Shown piece after piece: positions 17,714 through 26,061 of a DNA stretch of 64,000 nucleotides. The position numbers and the translations under genes were made by a program. The stretch covers positions 248,001 through 312,000 of the forward strand of contig NZ_SODV01000001.1 of the NCBI RefSeq assembly GCF_004366355.1. The letters run 5' to 3'. Below the pieces are notes generated by a model that saw only the letters and a list, made by a program, of their open reading frames with translations, was not told the DNA's origin and ran no database searches. Position 1 is the first letter of the stretch, and each line of letters starts with the position of its first letter. The stretch is from Dinghuibacter silviterrae (lineage in GTDB: Bacteria > Bacteroidota > Bacteroidia > Chitinophagales > Chitinophagaceae).

Positions 17714-19255
17714 TTAAAGAATTCTCCACACAGCCACTCCCCAGGCGGGCAAAGTCACCGTAAAACCCGGACTGTCCACCGGCCCCACCCCAGGTCCAAA
17801 CACTTTCCGGAGATGGGTCCCCGCCGGGAGGTCGATCGTCACGGGTTGCTCGCGGCCCGACAGGTTCACCGCCAGCACCATCGTTTCGTGCTGGGGTCCC
17901 CCCACCGTCATCCGCTGCGCCACCCGTTCCCATGAAAACACCTTTTCATTCGTATTCCTTACCGGAACATAGCGCCCCTCCGTCAATGCAATATGATTCG
18001 CTCTCACCAATAACAAGTCCCGGTACCAGGCCCAAAGCGAGGCAGGGGTACCGATCTCTTCCTCCAGGGAAATACCGTCATAAGGCTTCAGGTAGGTGCT
18101 GTCCCACCAGGGGCCGGTCCCTTTGTACCACAACGCCATCCCCCGGCCCGTATCCGCCGCGTACCATTCAAAAGCTTCGCGTCTTGGAATGTCATTGGCG
18201 TCCGTATTCCCAAACTTGTTAAAACCGCCGATGCCCGTCATACCGAGTTCCTGTCCGTAATAAATGGAGGGGATGCCCCCCAACATCAGGTTGAGCATCG
18301 CGCCTACCCTTTCCTTACCCGGATGTTTACCCACCCGGGAGGCAAAGCGGTCCATGTCGTGGTTCTCCAAAAAAACGACCTGTTCCTTCCCTGCCGGCAG
18401 CATCCCGAGGGTCGAATCCGCCGTCCGCTCCAGGTTGGTTTTGTCAAAAGAACCGATCGCCCCCGCCAACCGGAATGCAAAAACCCGGTCGACCGTCGCC
18501 TTGTCGAAATAGTCGAAGCCAAACGACCCCCAGTTGGCCTGTTCCGCCACAAAGGTCAGGCGGGGGTTGACCTGTCTCAAGGCGCCCAGCAGGGGTGCCC
18601 AGAAACGGGTAAACAAACCGGCCAGCCGCGGGTCTCCGTCCAGGTCATCCATGGTGTGGTCCAGGCGGAAGCCGTCAACCCCGTCGTCAAACCGGCCGTC
18701 CCCGTTGGGGTCCGCAAAAAACCCAAAAAGCCGTTTGTTATAGGCGAGTACCTGCGGATCCAGGAGGTTGACCAACGCCACCTTCCGGACCGCACCGTTG
18801 TATCCTTTGAGTTCCCGTATCCCCCAGATGATGGGGCTGGGTATATGGTGAAGGGAGTCGTCGTATAGAAGAAAAGAAGAGCCCCACCACGCATGCCTGT
18901 CCGTTACGTACTGGGTCTCCATATCCAGGTAAATCTTCATCCCCCGGGCGTGGATGTCCCGGACCAGGTCCAGGTAATCCTGCATCGTTCCGTATGCCGG
19001 GTCGATCTTTTCCCAGTCGTCCGCAAAATAATTGTGGTAAAACGCGGAAGCATACAACGGCGTCAGCAACAGGGACGTAATCCCCAGGCGCTGAAGATAG
19101 GGCAATTGAGCCCTAAGCCCCCGCAAATCCCCCTGGCCGTCCCCGTTTGCATCGCAAAAACTCCGCTGGAAAACGTGATAGATCACCTCCTGTTGAGCCC
19201 GGCCTGACATCGACACACCCATCAGTAAGACGATGGTATAGAGCATCCTTCTCAT
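17714..19255 (-). CDS. Alpha-amylase-family glycoside hydrolase (GH13)
   Basis: Exported GH13 enzyme of 513 residues. A signal peptide (MRRMLYTIVLLMGVSMSGRAQ) precedes the TIM barrel, which starts at EVIYHVFQRSFCDANGDGQG with a calcium-type DxNxDGxG loop. The three catalytic acids are visible: nucleophile D199 (GFRLDHTMDD), acid/base E238 (FVAEQANWG) and D300 (LENHDMDR). The C-terminus holds a beta-sandwich domain C. It likely acts on alpha-glucans or malto-oligosaccharides. This is the first gene of the minus-strand operon; its start lies 38 bases from the repeat that I propose as operator for the AraC gene opposite. Confidence 0.9.
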   Translation of the reverse strand: MRRMLYTIVLLMGVSMSGRAQQEVIYHVFQRSFCDANGDGQGDLRGLRAQLPYLQRLGITSLLLTPLYASAFYHNYFADDWEKIDPAYGTMQDYLDLVRDIHARGMKIYLDMETQYVTDRHAWWGSSFLLYDDSLHHIPSPIIWGIRELKGYNGAVRKVALVNLLDPQVLAYNKRLFGFFADPNGDGRFDDGVDGFRLDHTMDDLDGDPRLAGLFTRFWAPLLGALRQVNPRLTFVAEQANWGSFGFDYFDKATVDRVFAFRLAGAIGSFDKTNLERTADSTLGMLPAGKEQVVFLENHDMDRFASRVGKHPGKERVGAMLNLMLGGIPSIYYGQELGMTGIGGFNKFGNTDANDIPRREAFEWYAADTGRGMALWYKGTGPWWDSTYLKPYDGISLEEEIGTPASLWAWYRDLLLVRANHIALTEGRYVPVRNTNEKVFSWERVAQRMTVGGPQHETMVLAVNLSGREQPVTIDLPAGTHLRKVFGPGVGPVDSPGFTVTLPAWGVAVWRIL

Positions 19256-19292
19256 TGAAGCAAACCTAGCCAAGCCGGTGCAAAAAATATCC

Positions 19293-19321
19293 CACTATAT
19301 CGCCATAAACTGGCACTATAT
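19293..19321. promoter_or_regulatory. Candidate AraC-type operator: 21-bp-spaced direct repeat
   Basis: The octamer CACTATAT occurs at 19293-19300 and again at 19314-19321, exactly 21 bases apart, or two helical turns. Both copies lie in the 109-base gap between the divergent GH13 and AraC genes, where an AraC-family dimer would normally bind. The copies extend to CACTATATYG. Binding is inferred from position and spacing only. Confidence 0.55.
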
Positions 19322-19364
19322 TGACAAAAAACGGTAAATTGTTGGTGGAAAAGACACATTAAGT

Positions 19365-20252
19365 ATGATAAGGCCGTCCTTTGAGGACATCGACAGCAAG
19401 AAGGGAAGCAATTCGTATCTAGCCTACCGGTATGGCGTACCGTTTTTCCCGTTCCAGTGGCACTACCATCCCGAATACGAGCTGACCCTCATCCTGGAAG
19501 GCTCCGGCGTGCGGATGGTGGGAGACAGCCACGAACACTTTTCGCCCGGGGACCTCGTCCTGTTGGGTCCTAACCTCCCCCATACCTGGGTTAGTGAATC
19601 CACTTCCGCCGCCGTGGTGATCCAGTTCTCCGAAGCCTTTATCGGCCCGTTTCTTCAATACCCTGAATGCGACCGCATCCGCAGGCTGCTGACGCGCTCC
19701 AACCAGGGGGTATTTTTCCAACGGACGACAAAGACGATGGTGGACAACGTCTGTTCCCTGCCCACCCAAAAAGGGGTGGCCCGGATCACCGCCCTTTTGG
19801 AAGTGCTCCAGGCCCTCGCCTCCGCTTCGGCCCCATCCCTGGCCTCCCCCTACTTCCAGCCCGCCCGCGGACGGAAAGCCGAGGGACGGATCAACAAAGT
19901 TTGCCAATACATACAAAAACACTCCTCCGAAGACGTATCCCTGCAAAAGATAGCCTCGCTGGTGCATTTATCCGAAAGTGCGTTTTGTAAGTTCTTCAAG
20001 CGGACGACGGGCAAGACGTTCTCGGATTATGTGGTAGAGATCCGCCTGGGACATGCCTGTCATCTGTTAAGCGAGTCCGACGACCCGATCTCGGAGATCG
20101 CTTACCGGTCGGGCTTCGACAGCCTTTCTTATTTCAACCGGGTGTTCCTGCGCAAAAAGGGTTTGCGACCGAGGGAGTTCAGAAAGGGCGTTAGCGGTAG
20201 TAACCATAATAATGATGGTGGTAAGGTTCCCTTACGACTAAACAGGAACTAA
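19365..20252 (+). CDS. AraC-family transcriptional regulator with cupin sensor
   Basis: A 295-residue regulator. Residues about 20-100 form a cupin-like effector domain (FQWHYHPEYELTLILEGSG and PGDLVLLGPNLPHTW), the sugar-sensing type. Residues about 180-285 hold two helix-turn-helix motifs, with VSLQKIASLVHLSESAFCKF and the signature SEIAYRSGFDSLSYFNRVF. It is divergent from GH13 and most likely controls the GH13-PhyH-GH127 operon. Its coding end overlaps, on the opposite strand, a 36-residue lipoprotein gene by 62 bases. Confidence 0.92.
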   Translation: MIRPSFEDIDSKKGSNSYLAYRYGVPFFPFQWHYHPEYELTLILEGSGVRMVGDSHEHFSPGDLVLLGPNLPHTWVSESTSAAVVIQFSEAFIGPFLQYPECDRIRRLLTRSNQGVFFQRTTKTMVDNVCSLPTQKGVARITALLEVLQALASASAPSLASPYFQPARGRKAEGRINKVCQYIQKHSSEDVSLQKIASLVHLSESAFCKFFKRTTGKTFSDYVVEIRLGHACHLLSESDDPISEIAYRSGFDSLSYFNRVFLRKKGLRPREFRKGVSGSNHNNDGGKVPLRLNRN

Positions 20253-20301
20253 ACGCGGCGGCAACTGCCAAGGCTACGAGTACAAGTTTAACGTGTTTCA
20301 T
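20191..20301 (-). CDS. 36-residue His/Tyr-rich lipoprotein
   Basis: A very short gene: ATG at 20301, TAA at 20193-20191. The first 20 residues form a lipoprotein signal, MKHVKLVLVALAVAAAFSSC, with a proper lipobox ending at Cys20. The mature tail is about 16 residues and ends in a run of His and Tyr (PYHHHYYGYYR). Bacteroidota carry many comparable short His/Tyr-rich lipoproteins, some suspected of metal binding. An A-rich leader without Shine-Dalgarno, usual in the phylum, precedes it. It overlaps the last 62 bases of the AraC gene in the antisense direction. The signal is too regular to be chance, but expression is unproven. Confidence 0.7.
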   Translation of the reverse strand: MKHVKLVLVALAVAAAFSSCLVVREPYHHHYYGYYR

Positions 20302-20321
20302 AAAATAGATATTTACTTATT

Positions 20322-20364
20322 AGAGCCGCCCCGGCTCTTCCCGTTTAGCCCCGAACGGGGTTTT
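20322..20364 (+). terminator. Two tandem hairpins, second with T-run
   Basis: First hairpin 20322-20338 (AGAGCC / GGCTCT). Second hairpin 20349-20360 (CCCC GAAC GGGG) followed by TTTT at 20361-20364. Read on the plus strand they would end the AraC transcript. Read on the minus strand they form the leader of the 36-residue lipoprotein gene. The second stem is short, so confidence is moderate. Confidence 0.45.
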
Positions 20365-20400
20365 ACAGGATTATTAACAGAAAAAGCGTATTTTACTTAG

Positions 20401-20733
20401 GTGCGGAAAATCACTGCGATATGCCTCTTTTGCACCCTGATCCTGTCTCAATACGGACGGTTCCTGGCCTATATGCAGTGTACCATCAGCGGCCTCGTCA
20501 GCCCCGGCGAGCCCTGCGATTGCGAAAAACAAGTCCCCGCCGACTACCGGGCCGACGCCCGCGACCTGCCCCCACCCAAGGGGATGAACGTCGTTTTCGA
20601 GGAATACTACCTGCCCGTGTCGCCCTGGGCGATGCAAACACCGCCGGGGCTGCGCCCTGACGCGCCCACCCGCGGGTGCCCCGGCTATACCTTTACCCGT
20701 CTTACCGACATCTTTCGCCCACCGCGCGCCTGA
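20401..20733 (+). CDS. Small exported hypothetical protein with GTG start
   Basis: A 110-residue protein not assigned to a named family. GTG at 20401 gives a convincing N-terminus, MRKITAICLFCTLILSQYG, a signal-like helix, followed by a CDCEKQ motif and a Pro-rich tail. I have the impression that similar short proteins with an SQYG-type end of the signal and a CxCEK motif recur in Chitinophagaceae, often near outer-membrane receptors, but I cannot confirm this here. Four Cys lie in the mature part. No partner gene is evident on either side. The ORF is supported by its regular N-terminus rather than by homology. Confidence 0.6.
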   Translation: MRKITAICLFCTLILSQYGRFLAYMQCTISGLVSPGEPCDCEKQVPADYRADARDLPPPKGMNVVFEEYYLPVSPWAMQTPPGLRPDAPTRGCPGYTFTRLTDIFRPPRA

Positions 20734-20873
20734 CCGGACATACCACGCCCGACCGCACCGCCGAAACGCGCGGCCGAACGGGCGAGCCGAATGCTCGCGG
20801 CCCCAACAGGCCGCCGGCGACACGTGGCTCCCGATGGGAGCCCAGGATTGTTTTACCCATTAACAAACACACA

Positions 20874-21695
20874 ATGACCCGTCTATATGTTTTCAGCAGC
20901 CTCCTACTGCTGCTGACCGCCTGCGCCCATACGCGCCCCGCAACCGCCCACTTCCAGGGAGACACCACCATCGCCTTCCACGGCGACACCGCCTACGACG
21001 CCAACGGCCAGCTCATGCTCCTGGGAGAACACCCCCGGACCGACCTGGAACAAAAACCCTTTGCCCGCTGGTTTGACAGCGGCTACGCAGCGTATACCGT
21101 GGACACGGCCACAACAGCCCTGATAAGCCCGTTGCTAAAGGACCGCACCTTTGAGATCTTCATGGGCACCTGGTGCGGCGACAGCCGCCGGGAAGTGCCC
21201 CGCATGTTCAAGATCCTCGATGCCTGCGGCGTACCCCGGGACCACATCCGCCTGATCACCCTGGACTACCGCGGTCGCATGTACAAACAAAGTCCACAGC
21301 ACGAAGAAGCCGGCTTGGATATTGTACACGTCCCCGACCTCCTTGTCAAAAACGGAACAGAAGAACAGGCCCGGATCGTCGAATCCCCGGTTGTTTCTCT
21401 GGAAAAGGACCTGCTCTCCATCGCCCGGGGCGAGCCATACCAACCCCAATACCGCGCCGCCTGGTGGTTGAGCCACCAGCTCAGGCAAGCCGGACCAGTC
21501 GATGAACCCGCGCTCGCCGACAGCATAAAAGAAAAGACAAAGGACGCTTTCGAACTATGCACCCTGAGCTATGTGCTCTACCTGCATGGAGACACAACAA
21601 ACGCCTTCTTAACAAAGCGCCTCAACGCCGCCGTATTCCCCGGGAATAAGGCCGCCCAAAAATGGCTGGACACCCACGTCATTAAAAAAGGCTAG
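20874..21695 (+). CDS. Thioredoxin-fold lipoprotein with single active-site Cys
   Basis: Exported protein of 273 residues. ATG 20874 gives a lipoprotein signal, MTRLYVFSSLLLLLTAC, with Cys17 as lipidation site. The thioredoxin-like domain starts near residue 85 with IFMGTWCGDSRREVPRMF: the second Cys of the usual CxxC is replaced by Ser (WCGDS), so it cannot form the standard disulfide. This fits a reductant or chaperone role more than an oxidase. The C-terminal 70 residues are helical. The gene ends 14 bases inside the convergent Nramp gene. A hairpin at 20826-20842 lies upstream in the 140-base gap. Confidence 0.8.
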   Translation: MTRLYVFSSLLLLLTACAHTRPATAHFQGDTTIAFHGDTAYDANGQLMLLGEHPRTDLEQKPFARWFDSGYAAYTVDTATTALISPLLKDRTFEIFMGTWCGDSRREVPRMFKILDACGVPRDHIRLITLDYRGRMYKQSPQHEEAGLDIVHVPDLLVKNGTEEQARIVESPVVSLEKDLLSIARGEPYQPQYRAAWWLSHQLRQAGPVDEPALADSIKEKTKDAFELCTLSYVLYLHGDTTNAFLTKRLNAAVFPGNKAAQKWLDTHVIKKG

Positions 21696-22869
21696 CGATG
21701 GACATCCCCCCCATGACCAGGACGACGATCCATCCCGCCGCTTGCATCCAAAGGGGATGACGATACCCCTGCATGAGCGCTGGCCGTGTTGCTCCGACCA
21801 GCAGTACGGCCAGCGCGAAAGGCAGGATAAAGCCGTTGACGAGGCCCGCCAGCAACAACAATTCCCTGGGCTTGCCGACGACCATAAAGATCAGCGTGGA
21901 GACCACGATGAACAAAGTGATCCACGCCTTCTCGTACTTTGCAAGAACAGGATGAAAGGTTTTGAAAAAAGAGACCGCCGTATACGACGCCCCCATGACC
22001 GAGGAAAGAGCGGCGCTCCAAAGGACCAGCCCGAAGATGTGCAACCCCACAGCCCCGGCTCCGTAGGCAAAAACACTGGCGGCCGGATTGTCCTTGTCCG
22101 GCACCGCGCCGTGCACGATCGCGCCTACCACCGCAAGAAAAAGAACAAACCGCATCAGGGTGGAAATCAGGATGCCGCTGACGGCGCTGGCATTGACCCT
22201 TTTGATATTATCCCGGCCGGAAATCCCCGCGTCCAGCAGGCGATGCGCCCCGGAAAACGTAATATAACCGCCGACGGTCCCCCCCACGATCGTCACGATG
22301 GCCTGGGCCGACACCTTCGAAGGAACAAAGGTGTGGGCCAGCGCCTGGCCAAGGGGTGGATGCACCGCGCAAGCCACGAAAAAGGTAAGCCCGATCTTGA
22401 GGACCCCCAATACCTTGGTGAGGTTGTCCAGCATCCGGCCGATTTCTTTGCTCCAAAACAACAACAGGGCGAGTGCCCCGCTCAAGGCTGCACCGGTCCG
22501 GAAAGACAACCCGAACAGGACATTCATCCCCAGACCGCAGCCCGCAATGTTCCCGATATTGAAGGCAAAACCACCCAACACCACCAGCAGACACAACAGG
22601 TATCCGAGCCCGGGGAAAACCTGGTTCGCGAGGTCCTGGGCACGCTGACCGGACACTGTGAGGATCCTCCAGGTATTTAGCTGGGCCCCGATGTCCAGCA
22701 ATACCGACACCAGGATCACAAACCCAAAGCTGGTTAGGAGCTGAGCGGTAAAAACGGTGGTTTGGGTCAAAAACCCCGGCCCGATGGACGAATTGGCCAT
22801 CAGGAAAGCCGCCCCCACGACGGCGCCGCCCGCAGACAGGCTAAGGCGCCTGGATCCCGATCCCTTCAT
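21682..22869 (-). CDS. Nramp-family transporter of the 5-oxoprolinase cluster
   Basis: Inner-membrane protein of 395 residues with about 11 helices. ATG 22869 was chosen; it lies inside the last 29 bases of pxpA and opens with an Nramp helix 1 region, SSIGPGFLTQTTVFTAQLLT. The classic metal motif DPGN is replaced here by SIGPGFLTQ, so metal transport should not be assumed. In Bacillus an Nramp relative (YcsG) sits in the ycsF-kipI-kipA cluster, the same set found here. The likely cargo is therefore 5-oxoproline or a related compound, or an ion; this is inference from context. Confidence 0.82.
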   Translation of the reverse strand: MKGSGSRRLSLSAGGAVVGAAFLMANSSIGPGFLTQTTVFTAQLLTSFGFVILVSVLLDIGAQLNTWRILTVSGQRAQDLANQVFPGLGYLLCLLVVLGGFAFNIGNIAGCGLGMNVLFGLSFRTGAALSGALALLLFWSKEIGRMLDNLTKVLGVLKIGLTFFVACAVHPPLGQALAHTFVPSKVSAQAIVTIVGGTVGGYITFSGAHRLLDAGISGRDNIKRVNASAVSGILISTLMRFVLFLAVVGAIVHGAVPDKDNPAASVFAYGAGAVGLHIFGLVLWSAALSSVMGASYTAVSFFKTFHPVLAKYEKAWITLFIVVSTLIFMVVGKPRELLLLAGLVNGFILPFALAVLLVGATRPALMQGYRHPLWMQAAGWIVVLVMGGMSIASLF

Positions 22870-23581
22870 GGATAAGCCTATTTCTGATGGTCTTGGCAAA
22901 AGATACTGCGTGCGCACCGTCCCCGTGCAAACACAGGGTGTCGGCTGCGATGCGCACGACGGCACCGGACTGGCTCACCACGGTCCCTTCCCGGACCATC
23001 CGCAACACCTGGGCCAGCGACTGCGTTTCATCTTCAATAAGCGCCCCTGGCGCGTTCCGGGGTGTAAGGCTTCCATCATCCTGGTAGGTCCGGTCTGCAA
23101 ATACCTCGCTGGCGGTGCGTAATCCCAGGCGGCGTGCTTCAGTAATCAGGTGACTTCCGCTCAACCCGTACAGGACAAGCGCCAGATCAACCTCCACGAC
23201 CGCGGAGGCAATTGCGTGGCTCAATGCCGGGTCGCGAGCCGCCATATTATAGAGCGCGCCATGGGGTTTAACGTGGTGCAAAGTAACGCGCAGCGAGCGG
23301 CACACCGACGCCAGGGACTCGATCTGCCGCAGCACCAGCGCAAATACCTCGGACGGCAGCAACGACATTTCCACCCGACCAAAGTTCTCCCGGTCTTCAA
23401 ACCCAGGATGCGCGCCCACAAAAACCCCATGCCGCATCGCCAGCTCCACCGTACGCCGCATGGTGTCCTCATCCCCCGCATGCCCGCCGCAGGCAATATT
23501 CGCACTGCTAATCAGCGGCATGAGCGCCTCGTCGTCCGGCATCCCTTCTCCCATGTCACAATTCAGATCGATCCTTTGCAT
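22841..23581 (-). CDS. pxpA: 5-oxoprolinase subunit A (LamB/YcsF family)
   Basis: Cytosolic enzyme subunit of 246 residues. PxpA together with PxpB and PxpC cleaves 5-oxo-L-proline to glutamate using ATP. The family signature is at the very start, IDLNCDMGEGMPDDEAL, followed by SANIACGGHAGDEDTM and a KPHGALYN motif in the middle. ATG 23581 was chosen because the conserved DLNCD motif begins within five residues of it; it overlaps the pxpC stop by 26 bases. Confidence 0.93.
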   Translation of the reverse strand: MQRIDLNCDMGEGMPDDEALMPLISSANIACGGHAGDEDTMRRTVELAMRHGVFVGAHPGFEDRENFGRVEMSLLPSEVFALVLRQIESLASVCRSLRVTLHHVKPHGALYNMAARDPALSHAIASAVVEVDLALVLYGLSGSHLITEARRLGLRTASEVFADRTYQDDGSLTPRNAPGALIEDETQSLAQVLRMVREGTVVSQSGAVVRIAADTLCLHGDGAHAVSFAKTIRNRLIHEGIGIQAP

Positions 23582-24569
23582 ATTCCTGTAAATATTTGCC
23601 CAGGCGCAGTTCACAGGCACCCTGGAGTTGTTGTATGTATTGATCCCTGGCCACCAGCAGGTCTTCGGCTTCGGCGCCGGTAATCAGCTCGAAGGCGACC
23701 CGCTCACCCGGCCGGCATTGGGCCAGCCGGGGTATGTCCACGCCGGCCACGTGCGCCACCCGCGGATACCCCCCGGTCGATTGATGATCCGCCATCAGGA
23801 TGATCAGTTCCCCGGACGGCAGCAGTTGCAAGGTACCCCTCGTCACCCCGGTAGAGATCAGTTGGTCCGGAAAAACCGCTTTTAGGGAAGGCCCCTTCAA
23901 CCGGTACCCCATCCGGTCACTGTGGGCGGTAATGGTAAACGGCAGGGACAAGAGCAACTGACGGGACGCTTCATTGATCCAGCTCCATTCCCGTCCCTCC
24001 ACAAGGCGTATGGCCGATCCCTGGCGATACATCGGTTGTACGTCGGCCTTCCAGGGCAGGACGACGGCGTCCCGGTTCCCCGTGATGGAGGGGTGTATCC
24101 CCCGGCCGAACAAAGGAATCTCGTCCTGTTTTTCCAGGGTCCGGCCGTTATAGCCCCCCGCCCCCGCCTTTAGGTTCGTGCTGTAGCTGTTGAGCCAGCG
24201 GGGAACGTGAAAGCCATCCCGGACCGCCAGGTAACACCGGGCGCCACGGACGGCCCCTTTGAATTCAAGGACGCTGTTTTGCCCTACGACCACGGGTGTA
24301 TTCACGGGCAGGGGGATACGGTTGACCGTAGCCCCGAAGTCCGCACCGCTCAAGGCGATGAGCGCCTCCTCCTGAAAAAGGAAAACGCCCGCCGGAAAGT
24401 GCAGCTCGATCACCGCCTCCGTGGGTTCATTACCCACGAGCATGTTGGCTACCCGGAAGGCCACCTCGTCCATGACACCCCCGGGATTGATCCCCAGGTG
24501 CTGGTAGCCCTTCCGGCCCAGGTCCTGAAGGCTGTCCGCCATCCCTTGTTTAATGACCTGTATACCCAT
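23556..24569 (-). CDS. pxpC: 5-oxoprolinase subunit C (KipA family)
   Basis: 337-residue carboxyltransferase-fold subunit (AHS2 type). The N-terminus carries the conserved QDLGRKGYQHLGINPGGVMD and ANMLVGNEPTEAVIEL; a substrate loop ADHQSTGGYPRVA lies near the C-terminus. Length is as usual for KipA. It overlaps pxpB by 20 bases and pxpA by 26, so all three subunits are translationally coupled and should be made together. Confidence 0.93.
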   Translation of the reverse strand: MGIQVIKQGMADSLQDLGRKGYQHLGINPGGVMDEVAFRVANMLVGNEPTEAVIELHFPAGVFLFQEEALIALSGADFGATVNRIPLPVNTPVVVGQNSVLEFKGAVRGARCYLAVRDGFHVPRWLNSYSTNLKAGAGGYNGRTLEKQDEIPLFGRGIHPSITGNRDAVVLPWKADVQPMYRQGSAIRLVEGREWSWINEASRQLLLSLPFTITAHSDRMGYRLKGPSLKAVFPDQLISTGVTRGTLQLLPSGELIILMADHQSTGGYPRVAHVAGVDIPRLAQCRPGERVAFELITGAEAEDLLVARDQYIQQLQGACELRLGKYLQEYAKDRSEL

Positions 24570-25251
24570 AATATGCGTCCAGGGTTATGGGTACGAATCG
24601 CACCCGGTCGCCCGCCCTGAAAAACACCGGGTCTTCCGAAGCGGGATCGAAAAGGGCAAGGGGCGTCCGGCCGATGATGTGCCAGCCCCCGGGAGAAGAA
24701 ACGGGGTAAATACCCGTCTGGACCGCCGCGATGCCCACGCTCCCCGGCGGGATATGCTTGGCCGGCTCCCGCTTGCGCGGGACGGCGATGCGGTCGTCGA
24801 CCATACCCATATAGGCAAAGCCGGGCAAAAAGCCGATCATGTACACCTTGTATTCCCGCCTCGTATGGAGTTCTACCAGGACTTCCGGAGACACTCCCTT
24901 CTGGCGGCAAAGCGCCTCCTGGTCGGGCCCGAGGCTGGGGTCATAACACACAGGCAGGTCGATACGCCGGGAGGGCGGAAGGGGCATTTCCCGCTGATCT
25001 TCCAGCAGGTAGCGCAACTCGCCGTAAAGCCACTCGTAAGCCGAAGGCGCGCCGGTCACCCGCCGGGTCTGCACCGGGTCATACACCAGCGTCAGCGTCT
25101 GGTAAGCCGGGATCAGGTCGGTCACGCCCGGGATCTTTTTTTCCTTCAACCACTGGAAAATCCCCAGGATGGCATCGTTGGTTTGCTCGTCGATACCCTC
25201 GCCCCATTGTATGGCCAACGCCCTTTCCCCAACGGGATAGATGGTGTACAT
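24550..25251 (-). CDS. pxpB: 5-oxoprolinase subunit B (KipI family)
   Basis: 233-residue subunit (AHS1/cyclophilin-like fold). Diagnostic stretches are IGFLPGFAYMGMVDD, a proline/arginine loop (AVPRKREPAKHIPPG) and SPGGWHIIGRTPLALFD. It is the first gene of the pxpB-pxpC-pxpA-Nramp operon. Its start is 36 bases from the divergent gene at 25288, so the shared gap holds both promoters. In Bacillus the homologue KipI also inhibits the sporulation kinase KinA, which is not relevant here. Confidence 0.93.
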   Translation of the reverse strand: MYTIYPVGERALAIQWGEGIDEQTNDAILGIFQWLKEKKIPGVTDLIPAYQTLTLVYDPVQTRRVTGAPSAYEWLYGELRYLLEDQREMPLPPSRRIDLPVCYDPSLGPDQEALCRQKGVSPEVLVELHTRREYKVYMIGFLPGFAYMGMVDDRIAVPRKREPAKHIPPGSVGIAAVQTGIYPVSSPGGWHIIGRTPLALFDPASEDPVFFRAGDRVRFVPITLDAYYGYTGH

Positions 25252-25287
25252 GTATTAAATATATCCAATAATTGCTAGATTGTGCAC

Positions 25288-26061
25288 ATGGAAGTGCACT
25301 ACCATCCCCACATGCCCAAGGGTGAGAAAAAGCCTTTCAGGGAATACCTCCTGGAATTCCTGATGATTTTCCTGGCGGTGACCATGGGTTTTGTCGCCGA
25401 GAACATCCGCGAAGCGATCCATGAGCGGCACATTGAACACGAATACATGGCTTCCCTCGTTTCGGACCTCCAGGCGGATACGCAAAAACTGTCCCTGTAT
25501 ACCGATACCCTGCGCTCCGCCTACGACGGCCTGGGTACCCTGGCGACACAGTGCTACTTGCCAAAGGGCAAGATGGAAACAGCCCGGATGTACTATGCCT
25601 ACCATCACTTCTGCCGGAACTGGTACGACCTGAAGCTCTACGACAAAACCCTCGTACAACTCAAAAGCTCCGGCAATCTTCGCCTCATACCCGCCGCGGT
25701 GGCGGATTCCCTGGCGGGGCTCGACGACCAGATCCAGTTTTTCAATGACCGCATGGCCTTCTTCCTGGAAGCCCAGACCAAGGTGGTGGACGAGGGGCTG
25801 GCCTTCTTTGACTATGCCGTATATGTAAAAGCCAATACACGCCCCGATGGGAGCCTGAATTTGCACGATGAAGGCTTTCTCCACCTTGAGCGTAACCCAC
25901 CCCTTTTAAGCTACGATCCCCCGGCCTTGAAGCGTTTTGCGGGCCGGATCGGTATTTTCCGGAACCTTGCCGGTTTGCGTCTGGAGGGCATGCAAGCCTG
26001 TAAAACGATGCTCTCCCGGAACATCGCCTTTCTCCAAAAAGCCTATCATCTTACCGAATAA
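25288..26061 (+). CDS. Single-pass membrane protein, DUF6090-like
   Basis: A 257-residue protein. ATG 25288 is used; a GTG two codons upstream is an alternative. Residues about 15-40 hold one membrane helix, FREYLLEFLMIFLAVTMGFV, directly followed by AENIREAIHERHIEHEYM and a long helical, possibly coiled-coil, domain with a run of charged residues. This layout resembles the DUF6090-type proteins of Bacteroidota, whose function is unknown. The His-rich start (MEVHYHPHMPKG) is unusual. Its end overlaps the convergent metalloprotease gene by 11 bases. Confidence 0.7.
   Translation: MEVHYHPHMPKGEKKPFREYLLEFLMIFLAVTMGFVAENIREAIHERHIEHEYMASLVSDLQADTQKLSLYTDTLRSAYDGLGTLATQCYLPKGKMETARMYYAYHHFCRNWYDLKLYDKTLVQLKSSGNLRLIPAAVADSLAGLDDQIQFFNDRMAFFLEAQTKVVDEGLAFFDYAVYVKANTRPDGSLNLHDEGFLHLERNPPLLSYDPPALKRFAGRIGIFRNLAGLRLEGMQACKTMLSRNIAFLQKAYHLTE

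Noticed and set aside
20826-20842. Hairpin GGCTCCC/GGGAGCC before the thioredoxin-like gene
   Set aside because: No T-run follows on either strand, so it was not called a terminator.
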